The notes under the pieces: generated by a model
Seen by the model: only the letters and a program-made list of their open reading frames with translations
The model's database searches: none
What the model was told of the DNA's origin: nothing
Assembly: GCF_009498235.1 (NCBI RefSeq)
Contig: NZ_CP044205.1
Location: 3,535,389-3,599,388 of the forward strand
Source: Candidatus Methylospira mobilis
GTDB lineage: Bacteria; Pseudomonadota; Gammaproteobacteria; Methylococcales; Methylococcaceae
Length of the DNA: 64,000 bases
Direction: 5' to 3'
Part shown: positions 1 to 9,217 of the stretch, in pieces
Numbering within the stretch: position 1 is the first letter of the stretch
Layout: each line of letters begins with the position of its first letter
Position numbers and translations under genes: made by a program

Positions 1-2
1 AT

Positions 3-2165
3 CTGGCATGGTGCCATCCGGTTTTATTCCAGCGCATTGCTGCCGCGAAGCAAAACAACCCCCGCCTGAAAGTCGTCAGTATCGATCCGCGCCGTACTGC
101 AAGCTGCGATATTGCCGACCTTCATCTGGCATTGAAACCCGGCACCGATGTCTTACTGTTCAATGGGTTGCTGCATGCTTTGCGTAAACACGGCCAGCTC
201 GATTTCGCTTATCTGGAACAACATGTTTCGGGGTTTGCCGCCGCGCTGGACGCAGCTAAAGTCACCGGCGCCTCTCTACCGGAAACAGCCTCGGCCTGCG
301 GCCTGAAAGAAGAAGATTTGTCCAGGTTTTATCATTGGTTCGGCCGTACCGAAAAAACGGTCACGGCCTGGTCCCAAGGCGTCAACCAATCGTCCAGCGG
401 CAGCGACAAGGTCAACGCCATCATCAATGTGCATCTGGCCACCGGACGCATCGGCAAACCCGGCATGGGGCCGTTCTCGCTGACCGGCCAACCCAACGCG
501 ATGGGCGGACGCGAGGTTGGAGGGCTCGCCAACCAATTGGCCGCACATATGGATTTCGATAGTCCCGGTCATTGGGATATAGTCAGCACGTTCTGGAAAG
601 CGCCCAATCTCGCCAGGCGGCCGGGATTTAAAGCGGTCGATCTATTCAACGCGGTGGCCGATGGGCGCATTAAGGCGTTATGGATCATCGCAACCAACCC
701 GGTCGTGAGTCTGCCCGATGTGAGGCATGTGCGCCGGGCGCTCGGCGCATGCCCATTCGTTGTCGTATCCGACTGCGAAGACAACACCGACCTCAAAGCG
801 TACGCCCATGTCCGTTTGCCTGCGCTGGGCTGGGGCGAAAAAGACGGCACCGTAACCAACTCCGAGCGCCGCATTTCGAGACAACGCTCTTTTCTGCCTG
901 CGCCTGGCGAAGCAAGGCCGGACTGGTGGGCGCTGACCCAGGTTGCTCATCGCATGGGTTTCGAGCAAGCCTTTGCTTATCAACATCCTCAGCAGATTTT
1001 CGTCGAATTTGCCCGGTTATCAGGCTACCGCAACGACGGGATGCGCTTGTTCAATCTGTCCGGTTTACAAAACCTCGACGTACCGGCTTACAACACGTTG
1101 CAGCCGATTCAATGGCCTATAAAACAGCCAAACGGTCGTGGCTGCCGGCGTTTGTTTCACGACGGACTTTTCAGTCACGACGACAGCAAAGCGCGCATGC
1201 TCGGGCTTACTCCGCAACCGGCAGGCAATCCGACCTGCGCCGCTTTTCCCTTTGTTTTGAATACGGGCCGAATTCGCGACCAGTGGCATACCATGACCAG
1301 GACCGCGCGCAGCCCTCGTCTTAATCAACACATGAGCGAACCTTATGCAGAACTTCACCCGGATGATGCCGAGCATGCAGGCTTGAAAGACGGGGAACTT
1401 GCACATTTGAAAAGCCGTTGGGGCGATGCTCTGGCGCGCGTCAGGGTCAGCGCCGATCAGCAACGTGGATCGGTATTCATGCCCATGCACTGGAGCGACC
1501 GGTTTGCCCGCCATGGACTGGTTAATGCACTGGTCAATCCGGTTGTGGACCCGGCTTCCGGAGAGCCGGAGTTCAAACATACGCCGGTATCCATCGAAGT
1601 CTACCGTCCCGCCTGGCACGGGTTCGCGATCGCCCGCGAAGCGCTCAGCATCGACGCAGCCGAGTATTGCGCGCAACAACGCGGCGACGGCTACTTTCTG
1701 TACGAACTGGCCGGAAATACTCTAATCGCGGATACTGCCGGGTGGGCAAAACCGGCGTTTTGCCGCACCGGGCATGAATACCTGGAGTACGCCGATATGA
1801 CTGCCGGCCGTTACCGCTGCGCAACACTGCATAATAATATACTGATGGCATGCTTGTTTATCAGTTGCGGACGCCAGTTACCGGACCGGGCCTGGCTCAT
1901 CGGCTTGTTAACAACCGAAACCACGCTGACATCTACGGCTCGCATGGCGGTATTGGCCGGAAAATCGCCTGTGGCGCGTGAAGACCCCGGCCGGATAGTC
2001 TGCGCCTGCTATAGTATCGGCGCCAATACCTTGAGCAAAGCCATCCGTGAATTCGGTTATTCCAGCACCGAACAATTGGGGCAAGCCCTAAATGCCGGCA
2101 CGGGCTGCGGCTCCTGTCTACCGGAATTGCGTACGCTGTTGGAGAACACGAGGAGGTCGCTATGA
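3..2165 (+). CDS. nasA: Assimilatory nitrate reductase catalytic subunit, 5' end outside window
   Basis: Cytoplasmic molybdenum (bis-MGD) enzyme that reduces nitrate to nitrite for nitrogen assimilation. About 720 residues are visible, and the frame is open to the window edge, so the gene begins upstream; the TTG at 132 is internal. The visible part covers most of the molybdopterin oxidoreductase domain (WCHP near the edge, a long ATNPVVSLPD stretch) and the dinucleotide-binding domain (FVLNTGRIRDQWHTMTRT). The last ~55 residues form a BFD-like [2Fe-2S] domain with CAC and CGSC cysteine pairs, as in Klebsiella-type NasA. The stop overlaps the start of the following nasT-like gene (ATGA), so the two are translated together. 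Confidence 0.93.
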   Translation: MAWCHPVLFQRIAAAKQNNPRLKVVSIDPRRTASCDIADLHLALKPGTDVLLFNGLLHALRKHGQLDFAYLEQHVSGFAAALDAAKVTGASLPETASACGLKEEDLSRFYHWFGRTEKTVTAWSQGVNQSSSGSDKVNAIINVHLATGRIGKPGMGPFSLTGQPNAMGGREVGGLANQLAAHMDFDSPGHWDIVSTFWKAPNLARRPGFKAVDLFNAVADGRIKALWIIATNPVVSLPDVRHVRRALGACPFVVVSDCEDNTDLKAYAHVRLPALGWGEKDGTVTNSERRISRQRSFLPAPGEARPDWWALTQVAHRMGFEQAFAYQHPQQIFVEFARLSGYRNDGMRLFNLSGLQNLDVPAYNTLQPIQWPIKQPNGRGCRRLFHDGLFSHDDSKARMLGLTPQPAGNPTCAAFPFVLNTGRIRDQWHTMTRTARSPRLNQHMSEPYAELHPDDAEHAGLKDGELAHLKSRWGDALARVRVSADQQRGSVFMPMHWSDRFARHGLVNALVNPVVDPASGEPEFKHTPVSIEVYRPAWHGFAIAREALSIDAAEYCAQQRGDGYFLYELAGNTLIADTAGWAKPAFCRTGHEYLEYADMTAGRYRCATLHNNILMACLFISCGRQLPDRAWLIGLLTTETTLTSTARMAVLAGKSPVAREDPGRIVCACYSIGANTLSKAIREFGYSSTEQLGQALNAGTGCGSCLPELRTLLENTRRSL

Positions 2166-2731
2166 GTTTGGGCGTGATGCTGGTAGACCGCAATGCCGAA
2201 CGCGGACAGCTATTGGAACAAGCGCTCGCCGATGCGGGTTACCGCATAATCCTGCGCACTAGCGACGACAGCAATCTGATTGCCGATGTCGCCAAACATC
2301 AACCCGACGTCATCGTCATCGATATGGAAGCGCCTGGCCGCGATACCCTGGAGCAAATGCGCGAAATTGGCCGCAATCATCCCAAACCCATCATACTATT
2401 TTCCGATCAGCGCGACTCGGATTACATTAGACAGGCGGTACAGGCGGGCGTCAGCGCCTATGTAGTAGACGGTTTGCAACGCGAACGGGTCATGCCCATC
2501 GTTGAAGTCGCCGTCGCCCGCTTCGCTGCATTCCAAACCCTCAAGCGCGAACTGGACGAAACCAAAATCCAGCTCGCCGACCGCAAGATCATCGAAAAGG
2601 CCAAAGGCATATTAATACAGAAAAAGCATATGAACGAAGATCAGGCGTATCAGTTTTTGCGCAATACCGCAATGAGCCACAACACTAAACTTGTAGAAGT
2701 CGCGCGCATGCTTATTTCATTGGAACGCTAG
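2162..2731 (+). CDS. nasT: NasT-like ANTAR response regulator (transcription antiterminator)
   Basis: RNA-binding antiterminator of 189 aa. Residues ~1-120 are a receiver-like domain (VIVIDMEAPG holds the usual acceptor Asp). Residues ~125-185 are an ANTAR domain, recognisable from the KAKGIL core, QAYQFLRN and the terminal ARMLISLE. In NasS/NasT systems, NasT is held by the nitrate sensor NasS and, when nitrate is present, binds a two-hairpin leader RNA to prevent termination. No nasS gene is in the window; it may lie upstream. The gene starts inside the nasA stop (ATGA overlap). A matching leader lies about 430 bases downstream. Confidence 0.9.
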   Translation: MSLGVMLVDRNAERGQLLEQALADAGYRIILRTSDDSNLIADVAKHQPDVIVIDMEAPGRDTLEQMREIGRNHPKPIILFSDQRDSDYIRQAVQAGVSAYVVDGLQRERVMPIVEVAVARFAAFQTLKRELDETKIQLADRKIIEKAKGILIQKKHMNEDQAYQFLRNTAMSHNTKLVEVARMLISLER

Positions 2732-3160
2732 TCCGTCGTCTTTGACCATGGCTCAACAGCATTCGCTGAATAGTTGTTCCGGATATAACTATGCTGCATT
2801 AACACAATAACACCGATCCTTCTTTTATTAATCGCCGCTGACCTGTCTTGCGGCCTGCATATGGCCCGCTTACCACCACCAAATATTCTCGAATGTTTTG
2901 ACGGGATAGAACAAATGATCGGCAATGCCACGCGAGATATCACCAAATCCTGTCCTTATTAGGACCCTGAAGGTTTCGCCTATTTTATCGTCAAACCGGT
3001 TATTGCATATTTGGTGCGTTCTGTCGTGTTTCGCCCTATTCTGGCGTCGGTTTTATTCATTAACCATATCTTTTAATACTTGCGGACTAATCCCATTTTA
3101 TTGGTTTTTATAAAAATAATATGGAATATCGTATACGGCATGATAAGTGCTTTATGAGTT
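2732..3160. other. Intergenic stretch without a convincing gene
   Basis: About 430 bases between nasT and the ANTAR-type leader. The short open frames here have no family resemblance or good ribosome binding site. The part just before the leader (3061-3122) is AT-rich and contains TATAAA- and TAATAT-like hexamers that could be a -10 element for the leader transcript, but no good -35 stands out. Confidence 0.5.
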
Positions 3161-3244
3161 TATACCTTGCAGCGATGGCAAGGTATATTTGGACATTGGC
3201 GTCCAGCTGCCCTGAGATCAGGTGGCTAGACGCCTTTTTTTCTC
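3161..3244 (+). promoter_or_regulatory. ANTAR-target two-hairpin leader with overlapping terminator
   Basis: Hairpin P1 has a perfect 10-bp stem (3161-3170 with 3178-3187) and loop AGCGATG. Two bases later P2 has a 5-bp stem (TGGAC 3190-3194, GTCCA 3201-3205) and a hexaloop ATTGGC. Both loops have A at position 1 and G at position 4, the signature bound by ANTAR proteins. A terminator stem GGCGTC (3198-3203) / GACGCC (3229-3234) followed by a T-run uses the 3' arm of P2, so P2 and the terminator exclude each other. Binding of NasT would favour read-through into the porin gene. Confidence 0.82.
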
Positions 3245-3297
3245 GAACCCGGGCAGCTTTCGGACCGAACGCAAACTCCGACTTTCGAGAAAAAACC

Positions 3298-4851
3298 ATG
3301 ACATATCTCTCCCAGCAGTTTTTAAAGACCGCCGCCGGTAATTATTGCCGGCTCGACAATAAACAAATACCCATCCGCTACCTCAAAAAATTCGCCGCTA
3401 CGGTAACCGCCTGTCTTTTTCTTGGTTACATACCAACCGCCTGCATCGCCGACGAGAACCTATTGCCATTTCCAACCGAATTCAATCTGGGTGATGAAAC
3501 CAGGCTCAAACTTGAAATGAATGAGCGAATACGTGGCGAATTTGCTGATTGGTTCGGAAATCAGCAGGCCAATGGGAAGGTGACTCCAAAAGAATATTCC
3601 TATAATTTTGTCGGCAACAAATTCCAGTTGGGTGCGCGATTGACCAACAGCTTCTCAGAAAGCTTTGCTCAACTGCAGGACACCCTGGTTGCCGCATTGC
3701 CCACTAACGGTTTAGGCGTCGGGGCGGCTTATTATCAAAACAGGCCACCCGAAACCACGCAAAACTCGGTATTCTTAAGACAGGGGTGGTCAAAATTAAA
3801 ATACAACGGCTTCTTCCTCTCCGGAGGGCGTCAACTCTACTCCGACGGCGCACAAGGAACTGCCAGGAACACAAGCCTCAAGTGGATACAGGATACGCGC
3901 ATCGCTCAACGTTTGATCGGTCCCTTCGACTACACTCATACGGGAAGAAGTTTCGACGGCGGCGCGCTGGGGTACAGTTCGGATAGCATCGAAGTGTCTG
4001 GCTTCGGCTTTGTTCCTACCTGGGGCGGCTTCGAAACCGACGGCATGCCTGAAATCAGCGGCGTCGATGTAGCGGGCGCCTCATTAAACCTGCGCGATAC
4101 CGGTTTCCTGCCGAATGTGCTGGCACGCCTTTCATACTATTATTACGGCGACAATAGAAACATAGCAGCAGTCGACAACAGTATTGCCGCTACACAAGCT
4201 AATGGTCTCCCTATCAATATTCACACCCTAGGAGGATCGATTGCACATGTCATCCGGATTGGACCCGGCAATTTAGACGGCATGCTTTATGCGTTCGGGC
4301 AAGTTGGAAAATGGCGAGCTTTGAATCAGGCCGCCTGGGCTTATGGCGCCGAATTCGGCTATCAATTCATGGATGTATGGGCCAGTCCCTGGCTGCGTGT
4401 AGGCGTCAATAGCGGATCTGGCGATTCGAATCCCCACGACAACACACATGGGACTTTTTTTCAAATGCTTCCAACGGCTTGGCTGTATGCTCAGTTCCCA
4501 TTTTACAACATGATGAATAATCAGGATGTTTTTGTTCAAGCCGTTCTAAAACCGCATCCTATGATCACCACTCGCATAGATTTCCACTCTCTCAGTGTAA
4601 ATGCCAGTAGCGACCTGGTCTATTCGGGTAGCGGTGCGACCAATAATACGCTATTCGGCTATTCAGGCATGAAAACCGGAGGATACCTCGACCTTGCCTA
4701 TCTGGCTCACGCGTCTGTAAATTTTAAGCCTCTGGATTTTTTACAGTTTAATGCCTTTTACGCACACGCGTTCGGGCAAAGCATCCTAAGCGCAAACTAC
4801 GCCGGCAATCAGGGCAACTATGCATTTTTGGAGGCCGTTGTTTCATTTTAA
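3298..4851 (+). CDS. Outer-membrane alginate-export-family porin, likely nitrate-regulated
   Basis: 517-residue protein. After a long N region comes a hydrophobic segment (ATVTACLFLGYIPTACIA) that reads as a signal peptide, then a Gly/Asn/aromatic-rich beta-barrel ending in Phe, the usual outer-membrane C-terminus. The barrel resembles the alginate_exp family (RLKLEMNERIRGEF, FLRQGWSKLKYNG, GGRQLYSDGAQGT). An upstream in-frame start at 3121 is rejected because it would translate through the leader hairpins; ATG 3298 follows the terminator. Control by NasT suggests a channel for nitrate or nitrite, but substrate is inference. Confidence 0.75.
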   Translation: MTYLSQQFLKTAAGNYCRLDNKQIPIRYLKKFAATVTACLFLGYIPTACIADENLLPFPTEFNLGDETRLKLEMNERIRGEFADWFGNQQANGKVTPKEYSYNFVGNKFQLGARLTNSFSESFAQLQDTLVAALPTNGLGVGAAYYQNRPPETTQNSVFLRQGWSKLKYNGFFLSGGRQLYSDGAQGTARNTSLKWIQDTRIAQRLIGPFDYTHTGRSFDGGALGYSSDSIEVSGFGFVPTWGGFETDGMPEISGVDVAGASLNLRDTGFLPNVLARLSYYYYGDNRNIAAVDNSIAATQANGLPINIHTLGGSIAHVIRIGPGNLDGMLYAFGQVGKWRALNQAAWAYGAEFGYQFMDVWASPWLRVGVNSGSGDSNPHDNTHGTFFQMLPTAWLYAQFPFYNMMNNQDVFVQAVLKPHPMITTRIDFHSLSVNASSDLVYSGSGATNNTLFGYSGMKTGGYLDLAYLAHASVNFKPLDFLQFNAFYAHAFGQSILSANYAGNQGNYAFLEAVVSF

Positions 4852-5067
4852 GGTATCTCGAATTTACATGCCCGAGTCTCGGCCTGCCCAGCGGCTGGAA
4901 GTAGATGCGAACACTGCTTTTAGCCGCTCGGCCTGTTTTTGGTGTCTCCTGCCTTTGACGCTTATCTGCCCATGATCAACTTTACCTCCGCTTTTTGACA
5001 CCCTCGGACACTATTTAAGCTCGCAAAGCGTTAGAATTGTATGCCTGTTATTCATTGAGTACTGCCC

Positions 5068-5865
5068 ATGCCTTCACTGTCTGCCATTTTAATCACTAAA
5101 AATGAAGGGCATAATCTGAACGATTGCCTTGCTTCATTAGCCGACATTGCCGATGAAATCATTATTGTTGACAGCAACAGCAACGATGATACGCTTGCCA
5201 TCGCCCAGCGCTATGGCGCCATCGTCTCCCAGCCCGAGGATTGGCCGGGATTCGGCACCCAGAAAAACCGGGCATTGGATCTCGCCACCAGCGAATGGGT
5301 GTTATCGCTGGATGCCGATGAACGGCTTACGCCTGAGCTCAGAATTGAAATCCGGCACGCGTTAGCCTACGCCAACGAAAACACCTGTTTCGCGATACCC
5401 CGTTTATCCTGGTATTGCGGACGCTATATGAAGCATTCCGGCTGGTATCCCGACTATGTCGCGCGTCTGTTCAAACGCGGTACGGCGCGCTTTTCCGATC
5501 ACCTCGTTCATGAGCGCCTGATCGCGCAAGGCAAGGCAGGAAAGCTACGGAACGCTTTACTGCATGAATGCTTCCACACTGTGGAAGAAGTACTTGATAA
5601 AATCAACCGTTATTCCAGCGCAGGCGCCGAGCAGCGTTACCAGCAAGGTCATCGCAGCAGTTTGACCAAAGCCGTATTCCACGGCTTATGGACTTTTTTC
5701 CGTACTTATTTTATCAAAGCCGGGTTCCTGGATGGGCGGGAAGGTTTCATCCTGGCGGTTTCGAATGCGGAGGGCGTGTATTATCGCTACCTCAAGCTGA
5801 TGTATTTAGAAGACCCTCGTTATTCGGCGCGCATATCAGCCACTAAATCGCATACTGCCAACTAG
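5068..5865 (+). CDS. Family 2 glycosyltransferase, WaaE/KdtX-like
   Basis: 265-residue GT-A fold enzyme likely acting on lipopolysaccharide core or a related surface glycan at the cytoplasmic face. The N-terminus SAILITKNEGHNLNDCLASL is the nucleotide-sugar binding start of GT2 enzymes; IIIVDSNSNDDT and the metal-binding LSLDADERLTPE (DxD) follow. The C-terminal half (GWYPDYVARLFKRG, LHECFHTVEEVL) matches the WaaE subfamily. It stands alone and converges on the pmo operon. The acceptor cannot be told from sequence. Confidence 0.82.
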   Translation: MPSLSAILITKNEGHNLNDCLASLADIADEIIIVDSNSNDDTLAIAQRYGAIVSQPEDWPGFGTQKNRALDLATSEWVLSLDADERLTPELRIEIRHALAYANENTCFAIPRLSWYCGRYMKHSGWYPDYVARLFKRGTARFSDHLVHERLIAQGKAGKLRNALLHECFHTVEEVLDKINRYSSAGAEQRYQQGHRSSLTKAVFHGLWTFFRTYFIKAGFLDGREGFILAVSNAEGVYYRYLKLMYLEDPRYSARISATKSHTAN

Positions 5866-5924
5866 TATCCCACGGGGCAAGCCCCCTCTCTACGTTCGCC
5901 TGCTTTTTCCCTATCTAATACGCA

Positions 5925-5960
5925 TAAAAAAACCCTCTCCGATCAACTCGGAGAGGGTTC
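5925..5960 (-). terminator. Rho-independent terminator of pmoCAB
   Basis: Perfect 12-bp stem (5931-5942 with 5948-5959), five-base loop, followed on the minus strand by a run of seven T. It lies 57 bases past the pmoB stop. The strand is set by the T-run, which lies on the pmo side. Confidence 0.9.
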
Positions 5961-6016
5961 GATTCCTCTTTCAATCTCTCAGCTTCAGGCCGCCGTCACC
6001 GGCGGCCCGCTTCCGA

Positions 6017-7264
6017 TTAAATGAACGATGGGATCAGAGGCGCGTCGATCTGTACGATCTGACGGGTGCCCGATGCATCGAAGAAGAACAGCAAGCCGGC
6101 GAAACGGCTGTCCGGATCGTAGATGATGTCGGCCAGACGATATACTTCCCATGCTGCGTCGGACGCCTGTACTTCTACAGTGCGGCTTTCGCCCGGAGCG
6201 ATCGGTGAATTGTCGCTTACGGTCAGGCCGTCTTCCGCCAGCAGGTCTTCAGGATAGCCGGTGGTGTCTCTGTAGACGTCGGAATCCAGGAAGCGTACCG
6301 ATGCGGTGTAGAACTCGCCCAGACGGATCGGGCTGTTGCCGCTGTTGGTGATGGTCAGCTTCATGCGCATTGCACGGCCAGGTACGCGGTAGGTTGCATC
6401 TTCAACCTTGACGGATACCGTCGGCTTCGGCAGATCGATCGGTTTGATACCGCGCATCGTACCAGCCTGCAACGGGATGGTGATCGGGTATTTGCCGTTC
6501 GCGCTGCTCATCGCTACGACGACGATCAGTATGGTCGCCGCGGCGAATGCTGCGCCTACTTTACGATCCAGCGGAGTGACGATTTCGTCTGCACGCCCTG
6601 CGTCAACCAGCAGAAGACGCGGCAGGAATACCGGACGACGTACCCAGTACAGGATCCATGCCAGGCCAAATACCGCCCAGAAGATGTGCCAGAATGCAAT
6701 GTTGCTTTCCTGGTAAACTTCGAGGTCTACGGTCTGACCGGTCAGCGTGGTTACAGGATTCTTGAAGTCGGAGAAGGAACCGCCTTCGATGGAGATCCAT
6801 TTACCCGGCCCGATGATCGGACCGCCGCCCTGGACGCTCATCATGGTGTGGACGTGCCAGTCGCCAGGACGACGCGCTCTCAGTACGACGCGGAATTCGT
6901 AGGTCTTGCCAATTTCAAGACGTACGGAACGCGGCACCAGCTGACCGCCGATGTACGACTCCTTGCGGATGAAGACCGGGCCGGGGATACCGATGTTCAG
7001 GAACGCGACATCGGGTTCGGCTACGGTTTCAGGCCAGCCTTCGAATACGTGGAATTTACCAGTGATTTCCACGTCTTCGTTGACCGCCACTTTTTCTTTT
7101 GACCATTTCAGGTCAAACCAGTGGATGGTGCGCATACGCATGAACGCTGCCTGGGATTTTTCTCCGTGGGCAGAGGCGCTCGGCGCGTACAGGCTGGTGG
7201 CTGCAACCGCCAGCAACAGGCCCAGCAGGGACCAGTTGGCGATCCGGGTTCTGATTTGTTTCAT
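6017..7264 (-). CDS. pmoB: Particulate methane monooxygenase subunit B
   Basis: 415-residue periplasmic copper subunit of pMMO, which oxidises methane to methanol at the membrane. A signal peptide ends at Ala32, so mature protein begins with His33, followed by HGEKSQAAF. His33, His137 and His139 (DWHVHTMM) are the dicopper ligands, and His48 and His72 of the bis-His site are present; all have the Methylococcus capsulatus numbering. Two transmembrane helices (FWHIFWAVFGLAWILYWV and AAFAAATILIVVVAMSS) separate two cupredoxin-like domains. Last gene of pmoCAB, about 150 bases after pmoA. Confidence 0.98.
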   Translation of the reverse strand: MKQIRTRIANWSLLGLLLAVAATSLYAPSASAHGEKSQAAFMRMRTIHWFDLKWSKEKVAVNEDVEITGKFHVFEGWPETVAEPDVAFLNIGIPGPVFIRKESYIGGQLVPRSVRLEIGKTYEFRVVLRARRPGDWHVHTMMSVQGGGPIIGPGKWISIEGGSFSDFKNPVTTLTGQTVDLEVYQESNIAFWHIFWAVFGLAWILYWVRRPVFLPRLLLVDAGRADEIVTPLDRKVGAAFAAATILIVVVAMSSANGKYPITIPLQAGTMRGIKPIDLPKPTVSVKVEDATYRVPGRAMRMKLTITNSGNSPIRLGEFYTASVRFLDSDVYRDTTGYPEDLLAEDGLTVSDNSPIAPGESRTVEVQASDAAWEVYRLADIIYDPDSRFAGLLFFFDASGTRQIVQIDAPLIPSFI

Positions 7265-7415
7265 ATGTTCCTCCTCTTTCGAGAATGTTCGTGTTTCGGC
7301 TGCTACGCGCTTGCGCGCTTCGCGCCGACGCTAATGTTTTGTCTTTCCCGACTTGAGAGCGTTCAGGTCGCCCTTGTGCTCTCGCATCTCATGTCTTCAA
7401 GTCTTCGTCAAACGA

Positions 7416-8159
7416 CTAGGTCGACTTGATGAATCTGACGGTTGCAAACCAGCGACCTACAAAGTGCCAGATGAAGTAGATCAGGATGGACATGAACGCT
7501 GAGAAGAACGCTGATACCGGCGCTACGTCTTTACCGAAAGTACGCAGGGTGCCTTTTTCCACCATGCGGATGTACTCGGGTGTGCCGGTACGTACGTAGT
7601 TGTATCCGATCAGGTCGGCTACGGACAGCAGCATGCCGTTGTATTCAACAGGTACGTGGTACGGTGCGATGATCGGCCAGTTGCCCGGATAGAAGATCAA
7701 GCCCCAGCCCATTGCCCCTACGACTGCGGTGAACAGGTAGCTGCCGCTCAGCAACAGTACGGAGTCGAGCAGGATGGCGCCCGGTACGATCTGCGACGGG
7801 AAGCACATGGTGATCGGGAAGTAGGTCCAACCCCAGAAGTTGAAGTAGCGGTTGACCCATTCGCCGAACAGCAGCGCCAGTACGCATACGGTGGCGCCCC
7901 ATGGCAGACGCAGGCGCTCCCACATCCACGATTGTACCGCCGCAGGGAAAGTGACCAGTACGATCGGTACTACGGTTACCCATAGACGGCGATCTTTCCA
8001 GTCGATCCAGAAGTCCCAGTCACCCATGGTCAACATGGCGTGAATGTGGTAGGAACCGCAAATTACAAAGAAGAATATGAACAGGCCCAGGTAGTCGACT
8101 GTACGTGAGACTGACACTGCTTCGGCATGTGACCGAACCGCAGTTTGTAGTGTGCTCAT
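7416..8159 (-). CDS. pmoA: Particulate methane monooxygenase subunit A
   Basis: 247 residues, exactly the usual PmoA length, an integral membrane subunit with about seven helices. Diagnostic stretches are HAMLTMGDWDFW, GEWVNRYFNFWGWTYFP, YPGNWPIIAPYHVP and RMVEKGTLRTFGKDVAPV. The last two are typical of type I methanotrophs and separate it from AmoA. Middle gene of pmoCAB. The phylogenetic marker could place the organism to genus; reading suggests Methylococcales only. Confidence 0.98.
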   Translation of the reverse strand: MSTLQTAVRSHAEAVSVSRTVDYLGLFIFFFVICGSYHIHAMLTMGDWDFWIDWKDRRLWVTVVPIVLVTFPAAVQSWMWERLRLPWGATVCVLALLFGEWVNRYFNFWGWTYFPITMCFPSQIVPGAILLDSVLLLSGSYLFTAVVGAMGWGLIFYPGNWPIIAPYHVPVEYNGMLLSVADLIGYNYVRTGTPEYIRMVEKGTLRTFGKDVAPVSAFFSAFMSILIYFIWHFVGRWFATVRFIKST

Positions 8160-8198
8160 GAGTTACCTCCAATTTTACACGTTTGGTTGTGTAGTGCG

Positions 8199-8234
8199 GG
8201 ACCGCGCCCCTCGCTCGCGCTTGTCGCGCGGTCC
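8199..8234 (-). repeat. Stem-loop in the pmoC-pmoA spacer
   Basis: A perfect 9-bp inverted repeat (GGACCGCGC 8199-8207 with GCGCGGTCC 8226-8234) lies in the 161-base gap between pmoC and pmoA, with an 18-base loop and no T-run. It is a candidate RNA-processing or partial termination point setting subunit ratios, as proposed for related amo/pmo operons. Confidence 0.55.
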
Positions 8235-8320
8235 GCCCTACGCTCTTGGTTTTCGAGGGTTTGCCATCGGCGCTTTTCGCTGTTTTTCAGTTCAGCCATC
8301 CCCGCTTCCGGCCCGCCTTC

Positions 8321-9100
8321 TTATTTTGAAATCAAACCCTGATCAACTGCTTCGCACAGCTGTTTGCCGATCAGGTTGTTGAAGCTGTTGAATATCTGGG
8401 TCAGTACGCCCATTATCGACAGCGCCATCCAGCCGAAGAATACGAAGCCGTAGTGCAGCGGCGCTACGAACAACTCTTCCATGAACCAGAAGGTGTGACC
8501 CCATTCGTTCAGACCTACGTTCGGCAGGATCATGAACGGACCGACTACGGTGACCAGGTACGGCAGGGACAGGTCCGTCGCAAAGTACGGCAGACGGGTC
8601 TTGGCGTACAGGAACGATGCAAAGCCGGTGATGATGTAGATCGGGTAGCTCAGGTAGAACTCGATGATGTGCGACGGGGTGAAGTCGGTGTCGCGCACGA
8701 TCGTCTGATGCCAGGTGCCGTCCTGCTCGGTGAAGTAGCTGGCGCCCCAGTAGATGGCCCATGCGTACGCAAATACCCATACCACGTGGGTCATGTTGCG
8801 GCGCAGTTCTTCGCGCGGGGTGATCGCAGCCAGGTTGCGATCGCGGGTTTTCCAGATGTAGCCCCACAGCAGCGATGCGGTGCTGATTTCAGCCACGATT
8901 TCGATGTACAGGAAGTTCATCCAGTAGGTTTCGAATTCCGGTGCAAATGAGTCCAGACCGGCTGACCAGCCATAGACGCCTTCGTACCAGCGTACCCACA
9001 TGTAAAACACGGTGTAGATTGTAAATGCAAATGCCAGCCACTTGATATCAAGAATCGGCTTGTCGTTTGCAGCTACGCCATCAATTGTCGTTGCAGCCAT
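8321..9100 (-). CDS. pmoC: Particulate methane monooxygenase subunit C
   Basis: Membrane subunit of 259 residues, first gene of the operon. Start chosen at 9100 (MAATTIDG) because of the AGAGG ribosome site 10 bases before it and the normal PmoC length; the frame is open further upstream but that part looks noncoding. The helix with DTDFTPSHIIEFYLSYP carries the Asp/His copper ligands, and NEWGHTFWFMEELFVAPLH the second conserved membrane site. Order C-A-B is that of pMMO operons. Confidence 0.97.
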   Translation of the reverse strand: MAATTIDGVAANDKPILDIKWLAFAFTIYTVFYMWVRWYEGVYGWSAGLDSFAPEFETYWMNFLYIEIVAEISTASLLWGYIWKTRDRNLAAITPREELRRNMTHVVWVFAYAWAIYWGASYFTEQDGTWHQTIVRDTDFTPSHIIEFYLSYPIYIITGFASFLYAKTRLPYFATDLSLPYLVTVVGPFMILPNVGLNEWGHTFWFMEELFVAPLHYGFVFFGWMALSIMGVLTQIFNSFNNLIGKQLCEAVDQGLISK

Positions 9101-9217
9101 TTCAAATACCTCTTTGTTGAGTTTATTCCCGGGATAGCTCCCGGGCCACGTTCTTGGGTTACCTGGATGCGACGGTTTTTGCGTCTTGCTGCGCTTTTCA
9201 CCGACAGAGCCAAGTGC

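Noticed and set aside
3121-3297. Upstream in-frame extension of the porin gene from ATG 3121
   Set aside because: It would translate through both leader hairpins and the T-run terminator, and the added residues look nothing like a signal peptide.
5955-5975. Possible tRNA fragment or att site (GGTTCGATTCCTC) near the pmo terminator
   Set aside because: The similarity to a T arm is only about 11 bases and is explained by the terminator stem; no other tRNA arms pair.
8453-8950. Plus-strand ORF of 165 aa across pmoC
   Set aside because: Shadow of pmoC codon usage; low-complexity Arg/Val/Asp composition and no ribosome site.
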